Below are positions 41,257 through 45,466 of a stretch of 45,466 nucleotides of DNA, in pieces. This stretch comes from Rhodanobacteraceae bacterium (GTDB lineage: Bacteria; Pseudomonadota; Gammaproteobacteria; Xanthomonadales; Rhodanobacteraceae). The notes below the pieces were generated by a model. That model had not been told where the DNA came from. It made no database searches and saw nothing but the letters and a program-made list of their open reading frames with translations. Location of the stretch: the NCBI GenBank assembly GCA_021325475.1, contig JAJPHA010000080.1, positions 1 to 45,466 of the forward strand, in the 5' to 3' direction. The position numbers and the translations under genes are program-made. Position 1 is the first letter of the stretch. Every line of letters starts with the position of its first letter.

Positions 41257-42173
41257 GCGCGTGTCGCCCGTTCGATCGCCACCAGGAACTCCCGATTCGC
41301 CGCCTCGTTGCGCATCCGCATGGCGGCGTCCTCGCACGCCCGCTGCGGCTGATCCAGCCGCGCCTCGACGCGCTTGAACCAGTTGCGGTGCGTGGCCGGC
41401 GAGTAGTCGCCGCACAGGTCCGCGCCGACGATGCGGCGTCGCGCGCCGACCGCCGCGACGATCCGCAAGGCGGCGGCGAGCGGCATCTCGCCCTGGTCCC
41501 AGTTGGTCAGCGCATCGGCCTCGCGCAGCACGTCCTTGTCGATACTCAGCCACACCGCCTCGGTATCGATGAGCGAAAGTATAGCATCGAGGTGATCGCC
41601 GAGTTCGCCGTCGGCGAGGTTGCGCCAGATCAGCCGACCGTCGAGGTAGCGATGGCCGGGGCCGTCGGCGAGGCGCCGCCACACCCGCGATGGCGGGTGT
41701 CGCCACGGCAGCAGCACGATCCGACCCGCCGCCAATGCCGGCAGATTGCCGCCCTTGAGATCCGGGTGGGCGAGATCGTCGCTGCACGGGCCGAGCGTGA
41801 TCACCCGGCGCACCTGCGGCAGTTCCAGCGCGCGGTTCACCCACGACCCGCAGTGCCAGCGCGGCGCCAGCCGGACCCAGTCCGGATGATTGTCGAGATG
41901 CACGATGGTGTACGGCTCGCGCACGCGTTCCATCAGCAGCACCGCCAGATGATGAAAATCGCCCGAGCCGAGCAGGGCGAGCGTCGGGCCGTCCGGCAGC
42001 GCCGCATGGATGCGCGCGCGGGCGAGCGCGATCGTCCGCGCCCGGCTCCACAGCCGCAGGCGCGGCGCGAGATCGCGCAGCGCGACGCGCCGCAGCGAGG
42101 TCCACGGCGCCGCACCGGCGAGCGAGGATTGCGCATCGACCGTGCCGTCGAGATCGAGAATCATGAGATGCAT
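41250..42173 (-). CDS. arginase/ureohydrolase-family protein
   Basis: A 307-residue member of the ureohydrolase (arginase/agmatinase) fold family. Metal-ligand motifs are retained: SGDFHHLAV (first histidine), VHLDNHPDWV (D-x-H-x-D), and LSIDKDVLREAD (S-x-D-x-D). These positions bind the dimanganese centre in arginase and agmatinase. N-terminal MHLMILDLDGTVDAQ replaces the usual start. Arginase, agmatinase, formiminoglutamase or a histone-deacetylase-like function are all possible. It is first in the minus-strand block, with the transporter gene overlapping its end by 7 bases. If it releases a diamine or amine, it would supply the amine part of the proposed product. Confidence 0.8.
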   Translation of the reverse strand: MHLMILDLDGTVDAQSSLAGAAPWTSLRRVALRDLAPRLRLWSRARTIALARARIHAALPDGPTLALLGSGDFHHLAVLLMERVREPYTIVHLDNHPDWVRLAPRWHCGSWVNRALELPQVRRVITLGPCSDDLAHPDLKGGNLPALAAGRIVLLPWRHPPSRVWRRLADGPGHRYLDGRLIWRNLADGELGDHLDAILSLIDTEAVWLSIDKDVLREADALTNWDQGEMPLAAALRIVAAVGARRRIVGADLCGDYSPATHRNWFKRVEARLDQPQRACEDAAMRMRNEAANREFLVAIERATRAC

Positions 42174-42235
42174 GCGCGCAGTATCGCGCGAACCGCGCAG
42201 GAATCGGCAGGGGCGCCGGGAATACAACCGCGCCG

Positions 42236-42688
42236 CTACTCGGCCTTGCGCACCTTGAGCGTGGTGCCTTCCACGCCGATCACCTCGATCACGCTGCCGG
42301 CGGGCAGATCCGGCCCCTCGACCAGCCAGTGCGAATCGCCGACCCGGGCCTTGCCCTGGCCGTTGACGATGGCGGTCTCGAGCGTGTAGCGCCGGCCGAC
42401 GAATTGTGCGGCGCGGCGGTTGAGCAGCGGCTGATCGCTGCGCTCGCCGGCGGCGCGGCGCACGAATTGCCAGTAGACGTAGCAGCTCACCAGCGCGAAG
42501 GCGGTGAACAGCACGCTCTGCGCCAGCACGGAAAGATCCGGCACCATCAGCAGCACCACGCCGAGCGCGGCGGCGGCCACGCCGATCCACAGCAGGAAGA
42601 AGCCCGGTGCCAGCAGCTCGGCACCGATCAGCACCAGCGCCAGCAGCCACCAACCGTAGTGCGCCGTCAGGTTTGCGAACATATCCAC
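42236..42688 (-). CDS. NfeD-family membrane protein
   Basis: A 150-residue NfeD1b-type protein. Two or three helices (GWWLLALVLIGAELLAPGFF, then PDLSVLAQSVLFTAFALVSC) are followed by a soluble OB-like domain (RRYTLETAIVNGQGKARVGD, VIEVIGVEGTTLKVRK). Such proteins partner SPFH proteins in membrane microdomains. It follows the SPFH gene by 46 bases. The start is GTG 42688 or ATG 42682; both lack a strong ribosome site. It ends 62 bases before the ureohydrolase gene. Confidence 0.9.
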   Translation of the reverse strand: MDMFANLTAHYGWWLLALVLIGAELLAPGFFLLWIGVAAAALGVVLLMVPDLSVLAQSVLFTAFALVSCYVYWQFVRRAAGERSDQPLLNRRAAQFVGRRYTLETAIVNGQGKARVGDSHWLVEGPDLPAGSVIEVIGVEGTTLKVRKAE

Positions 42689-42734
42689 TTTTCCACAAGG
42701 ATCGATATCGCGGGGTTGCGCCGACGGCGCACGC

Positions 42735-43679
42735 TCACGCCGACTTCGCCGGCGGCCGCGCCGCCTGCTGCTGTTCCTGCAAGCTGGCGCGGGCGAGTTC
42801 GGCGATGCCGGCGAGCGAGCCGAGCACGCCGGTCGCCTCCACCGGCAGCAGCAGCACCTTCTGGTTCGGCGCGCCGACCAGCGCCTTCAACGCCTCGACG
42901 TACTTGGTGGCGACGAAATAATTGATCGCGTTGAGGTCGCCGGCGCGGATCGCCTGCGAGACCAGCTCGGTCGCCTTGGCCTCGGCCTGGGCCTGGCGCT
43001 CGCGCGCCTCGGCCTCGCGGAACGCCGCCTCGCGGCGCCCCTCCGCGGCCAGGATCACCGACTGCTTCTCGCCCTCGGCCTTCAGGATCGCCGCCTGGCG
43101 GAGCCCTTCCGCTTCGAGGATGTTCGCGCGCTTCTCGCGCTCGGCCTTCATCTGCCGCGCCATCGACTCGACCAGATCGCGCGGCGGCTGGATGTCCTTG
43201 ATCTCGATGCGATTGACCTTGACGCCCCACGGATGGGTGGCCTCGTCCACCACCTTGAGCAGCCGCGCGTTGATCTCGTCGCGCTTGGACAGCGATTCGT
43301 CGAGGTCCATCGAGCCGAGCACGGTGCGGATGTTGGTCATCACCAGATTGAGGATCGCCTGATCCAGGTTGGCCACCTCGTAGGCCGCCTTGGCCGCGTC
43401 GAGCACCTGGTAGAACACCACGCCGTCCACGCGCACCACGGCGTTGTCCTTGGTGATGACGTCCTGGCTCGGCACGTCGATCACCTGTTCCATCATGTTC
43501 ATCTTGCGCCCGACCGTGTGATAGATCGGGATCAGCACGTGCAGGCCCGGTTCCATCGTGCTGGTGTAGCGGCCGAAGGTCTCCTTGGTCCATTCGTAGC
43601 CCTGCGGCACCACGCGCACGGTCTTGGCGATGAACACCACCGCGACGATGAACAGCGCCAACGCGACCCATCCGCCCAT
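42735..43679 (-). CDS. SPFH/stomatin-like protein
   Basis: A 314-residue SPFH (prohibitin-homology) protein. It has one N-terminal membrane anchor (WVALALFIVAVVFIAKTV), the SPFH domain (VPQGYEWTKETFGRYTSTMEPG to VDEATHPWGVKVNRIEI), then a long charged coiled coil (AEREKRANILEAEGLRQAAI). The length and features match stomatin/QmcA-type paralogues that scaffold membrane microdomains and regulate proteases. GGGAGAAG precedes ATG 43679. It is upstream of nfeD on the same strand. Confidence 0.93.
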   Translation of the reverse strand: MGGWVALALFIVAVVFIAKTVRVVPQGYEWTKETFGRYTSTMEPGLHVLIPIYHTVGRKMNMMEQVIDVPSQDVITKDNAVVRVDGVVFYQVLDAAKAAYEVANLDQAILNLVMTNIRTVLGSMDLDESLSKRDEINARLLKVVDEATHPWGVKVNRIEIKDIQPPRDLVESMARQMKAEREKRANILEAEGLRQAAILKAEGEKQSVILAAEGRREAAFREAEARERQAQAEAKATELVSQAIRAGDLNAINYFVATKYVEALKALVGAPNQKVLLLPVEATGVLGSLAGIAELARASLQEQQQAARPPAKSA

Positions 43680-43717
43680 GATTCTTCTCCCCGCTGTGCG
43701 ACCGCCGCACGGCCGTC

Positions 43718-43723
43718 AGTATA
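43718..43723 (-). promoter_or_regulatory. putative -10 element of the SPFH-nfeD operon
   Basis: On the minus strand TATACT matches five of six -10 positions. No good -35 is visible, but this is one of few AT-rich hexamers here. A transcript would start near 43711, 32 bases before the start codon. Confidence 0.35.
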
Positions 43724-43751
43724 ACGCCGCCCCGCGCCTGCGCCGCGATGG

Positions 43752-43757
43752 TAAGAT
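43752..43757 (+). promoter_or_regulatory. putative -10 element of the FadL-type gene
   Basis: TAAGAT matches four of six consensus positions. No good -35 is seen. The predicted start near 43764 gives a leader of about 62 bases that contains the GC palindrome at 43771-43788. Confidence 0.35.
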
Positions 43758-43770
43758 GCCCACGCTGCTG

Positions 43771-43788
43771 CCCCGCCCGCGGGCGGGG
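43771..43788. repeat. perfect 18-bp GC palindrome in leader of FadL-type gene
   Basis: CCCCGCCCGCGGGCGGGG is a perfect palindrome 37 bases before the start codon. It could form a stem in the mRNA or act as an operator; GC-rich composition makes short palindromes less surprising. Confidence 0.5.
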
Positions 43789-43825
43789 TCGAAGTGCAAC
43801 GCCACTCGACACGGGGAGAACAACA

Positions 43826-45160
43826 ATGAAACGTACGCTATCGCTTGCGATCGGTGCGGCGCTGCTCGGCACGAGCGGTCTCGCGCTCGCCATCACCGAT
43901 ACCGAAACCAACGCCGCCATTCCGTTCAACTTCGCCAATCCCGGCGCGCGCAGCATGGGCATGGGCGGGGCCTTCCTCGGCCTGGCCGACGATGCCACCG
44001 CCGCCTACACCAACCCGGCCGGCCTCACCCAACTGGTGACGCCGGAGGTGTCGATCGAGGGACGACACACCGAGTTCAGCATCCCCTACGTCAACAGCGG
44101 CAGCGCGACGGCCAATCCGTTCCGCGGCTCGGGCATCCACACCGCCGATGCCGACAGCTCGCGCACCAATCTGTCGTTCCTGTCGTTCGTGTACCCGTGG
44201 CAGAACTGGTCGTTCGCGGTCTACCGCGACGAGTTGCTGCGCTACCGCGCCGATTTCCGCAACGATCCGAACGGCGTGACCATCGTCACCGGCTTGGCCG
44301 ACAACCAGGGCAATCCACTCAATCTGATCACCTATCCGGTCACCGCCAGCGCCGACCTGCGCGTGATCGACTACGGCGTCTCCGCGGCGTGGCGCGCCGC
44401 CGACAACGTGTCGCTCGGTTTCGGCCTGTCGTACTACGATTTCAAGATCGACACGCTGATCACGCGGCTGGCCTTCCCGAACAACGCGCTCGGCCTGCCC
44501 GCGGGTACGCCGGTCAACCAGCAGGCGCAGCACGGCAGCGACAACGACGTCGGCGTGAACCTCGGCGCCCGCTTCGTGCTCGGCGAGCACTGGAGCGCCG
44601 GCCTCACTTACCGGCGCGGACCGAAGTTCGGCTACGACGCCACCAGCACCGTGCTCACCGGCAGCGCGCCGCAGGTCGCAGTGAGCCTGCACGACGTGCG
44701 CTTCAAGGTGCCGGACCAGTTCGGCGCCGGCCTGAGCTGGCATCCGAACGACGCCCTGGTACTGAACTTCGACGCCGACTACATCCAGTACTCGCAGCTC
44801 ACCCACGGCATCCAGTCGCTGTTCGGCAACGGCAACGCCACGGTGGCGAGCCTGTCGATCCCGAACGGCGTCGAGCTGCACCTCGGCGGCGAGTATACAT
44901 TTACCCAAATGACGCACCCCTTCAGCGTGCGCGCCGGCGTCTGGCACGATCCGCGCCATTCGATCGAGTTCAAGGGCGATCCCGACACCGACCAGGGCGC
45001 GCTCGGTCTCGCCACCCTGTTCCATGGCGGCAAGGGCTCGCAGAATCACGGCGCGCTCGGCTTCGGCTGGGCGTTCGAGAAATTCCAGATCGACGCCGCC
45101 GCGGACTTTTCCAGCCTGACCGACACCTACTCGATCTCGGCGGTCTACCACTTCAAGTGA
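43826..45160 (+). CDS. FadL/OmpP1-type outer-membrane transport protein
   Basis: A 444-residue beta-barrel with a signal peptide (RTLSLAIGAALLGTSGLALA). It carries the FadL-like early motif NPGARSMGMGGAFLGLADDA, then AYTNPAGLTQL. Many alternating strands end in the C-terminal YHFK barrel strand. FadL-type porins carry long-chain fatty acids or other hydrophobic molecules across the outer membrane. GGGGAG precedes ATG 43826. A strong hairpin terminator follows. Divergent from the SPFH operon. Its hydrophobic substrate may or may not relate to the lipid genes upstream. Confidence 0.9.
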   Translation: MKRTLSLAIGAALLGTSGLALAITDTETNAAIPFNFANPGARSMGMGGAFLGLADDATAAYTNPAGLTQLVTPEVSIEGRHTEFSIPYVNSGSATANPFRGSGIHTADADSSRTNLSFLSFVYPWQNWSFAVYRDELLRYRADFRNDPNGVTIVTGLADNQGNPLNLITYPVTASADLRVIDYGVSAAWRAADNVSLGFGLSYYDFKIDTLITRLAFPNNALGLPAGTPVNQQAQHGSDNDVGVNLGARFVLGEHWSAGLTYRRGPKFGYDATSTVLTGSAPQVAVSLHDVRFKVPDQFGAGLSWHPNDALVLNFDADYIQYSQLTHGIQSLFGNGNATVASLSIPNGVELHLGGEYTFTQMTHPFSVRAGVWHDPRHSIEFKGDPDTDQGALGLATLFHGGKGSQNHGALGFGWAFEKFQIDAAADFSSLTDTYSISAVYHFK

Positions 45161-45183
45161 TCCGCGCCCGGCCGCACCGGTCC

Positions 45184-45211
45184 GAAAACGCCTCCGCCCG
45201 GAGGCGTTTTC
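45184..45211 (+). terminator. intrinsic terminator after FadL-type gene
   Basis: Arms GAAAACGCCTCC and GGAGGCGTTTTC pair perfectly (12 base pairs) around a GCCC loop. The stem ends in TTTT. It lies 23 bases after the stop codon and would work from either side because the left arm has an A-tract. Confidence 0.9.
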
Positions 45212-45266
45212 GCCGGTGGGCCGCTCAGGAAGGTCCGATCAAATCCCCACCTGATTACAGTCTGCC

Positions 45267-45290
45267 GCCTCTCCCGCTGGCGGGGGAGGC
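45267..45290. repeat. intergenic hairpin repeat
   Basis: Arms GCCTCTCCCGC and GCGGGGGAGGC are complementary except for one T:G wobble pair, around a TG centre. Similar CCTCTCCCGC hairpins are common intergenic repeats in Xanthomonadales. Confidence 0.6.
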
Positions 45291-45360
45291 CGCGCCGAAG
45301 ACGCGGGTGAGGGTGGCACCGCAGTGATCTTGTTCTGTTCTTGAGGTGCATCCTGCGGGT

Positions 45361-45400
45361 TTCCGCTCGCGTCCGGCGAGCGGGTCACTTCTCTTTGCTC
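45361..45400 (+). repeat. direct repeat unit 1
   Basis: Starts TTCCGCTCG and ends GTCACTTCTCTTTGCTC. It shares the frame TTCCGCTCG...GCGGGT.ACTT.TCTTTGCTC with the unit at 45414-45455. Confidence 0.65.
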
Positions 45401-45413
45401 ACCAGAGCAGAGC

Positions 45414-45455
45414 TTCCGCTCGGCCGCTGGCCGCGCGGGTAACTTTTCTTTGCTC
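45414..45455 (+). repeat. direct repeat unit 2
   Basis: Starts TTCCGCTCG and ends GTAACTTTTCTTTGCTC. Diverged copy of the unit at 45361; the GC-rich core differs most. Further copies may lie beyond the window. Confidence 0.65.
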
Positions 45456-45466
45456 GTGCACTGCGC

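Larger units (their letters stand above)
45212..45466. other. right-edge intergenic region with repeats
   Basis: No gene is seen after the terminator. The stretch contains a 24-base hairpin (45267-45290) and two related direct repeats (45361-45400 and 45414-45455), then runs off the window. Composition and style match dispersed intergenic repeats of Xanthomonadales. Confidence 0.6.

Noticed and set aside
13291-44898. Recurring GTATAC and TATA-rich patches inside GC-rich genes (for example 18248, 20599, 32403, 44893)
   Set aside because: Four GTATAC sites in 45 kb is about what base composition predicts; no shared position or orientation.

Overview
The window is GC-rich bacterial chromosome, roughly 70% GC by eye, with densely packed genes, many 4-base stop/start overlaps, and GTG starts. 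The lgt-thyA-folA block, a small NPP-type lipoprotein (31378-31839), a FadL-type outer-membrane protein and the intergenic repeats at the right edge suggest a Gram-negative gammaproteobacterium near the Xanthomonadales. This placement is inference; there is no rRNA or marker gene. I found no tRNA, rRNA, CRISPR array, insertion sequence or phage gene.

Layout. (1) 134-2933, minus: a compact accessory operon of AbrB-type antitoxin, PIN toxin, SEC-C zinc-motif protein, an 82-residue protein and a frameshifted nucleotidyltransferase remnant. (2) 3140-6581, plus: corA, then cstA with its small YbdD-type partner. (3) 6578-10778, minus: lgt, thyA, a 2-oxoglutarate/Fe(II) oxygenase and folA as a tight operon, preceded by rlmI. 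(4) 11001-13040: a secreted S9 peptidase behind a leader with a perfect hairpin. (5) 13068-18976, plus: a thioredoxin-fold DUF255 protein, then a coupled trio of MBL/beta-CASP RNase, AMP/thymidine phosphorylase-family enzyme and PRPP-synthetase-like protein. (6) 19031-28918: a low-oxygen-type stress island with a GNAT, a zinc alcohol dehydrogenase, three universal stress proteins, a cysteine-poor ribonucleotide-reductase-like protein, an FNR-family regulator, a hybrid kinase with an OmpR-type regulator, and an ion channel. Four FNR-like boxes (18960, 21389, 24734, 28978) have -10-like hexamers at class II spacing toward five of these genes. (7) 29002-31839: a GNAT, an acyl-CoA dehydrogenase and a lipoprotein.

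(8) 31926-42173: the most unusual region. A desaturase faces a HAD phosphatase plus class III aminotransferase. Next to it, a minus-strand operon carries a ureohydrolase-family protein, two ArnE/ArnF-sized four-helix transporters, an alpha/beta hydrolase, a FemAB-like N-acyltransferase, an acyl carrier protein and a ketosynthase. Together they look like a pathway that makes and moves an N-acylated or amine-bearing lipid. PhzF-like and COG4705-like genes lie inside the block. (9) 42236-45160: an NfeD/SPFH pair, then a FadL-type porin, a strong terminator and intergenic repeats.

Functions rest on motifs and family resemblance read by eye; no database search was run.
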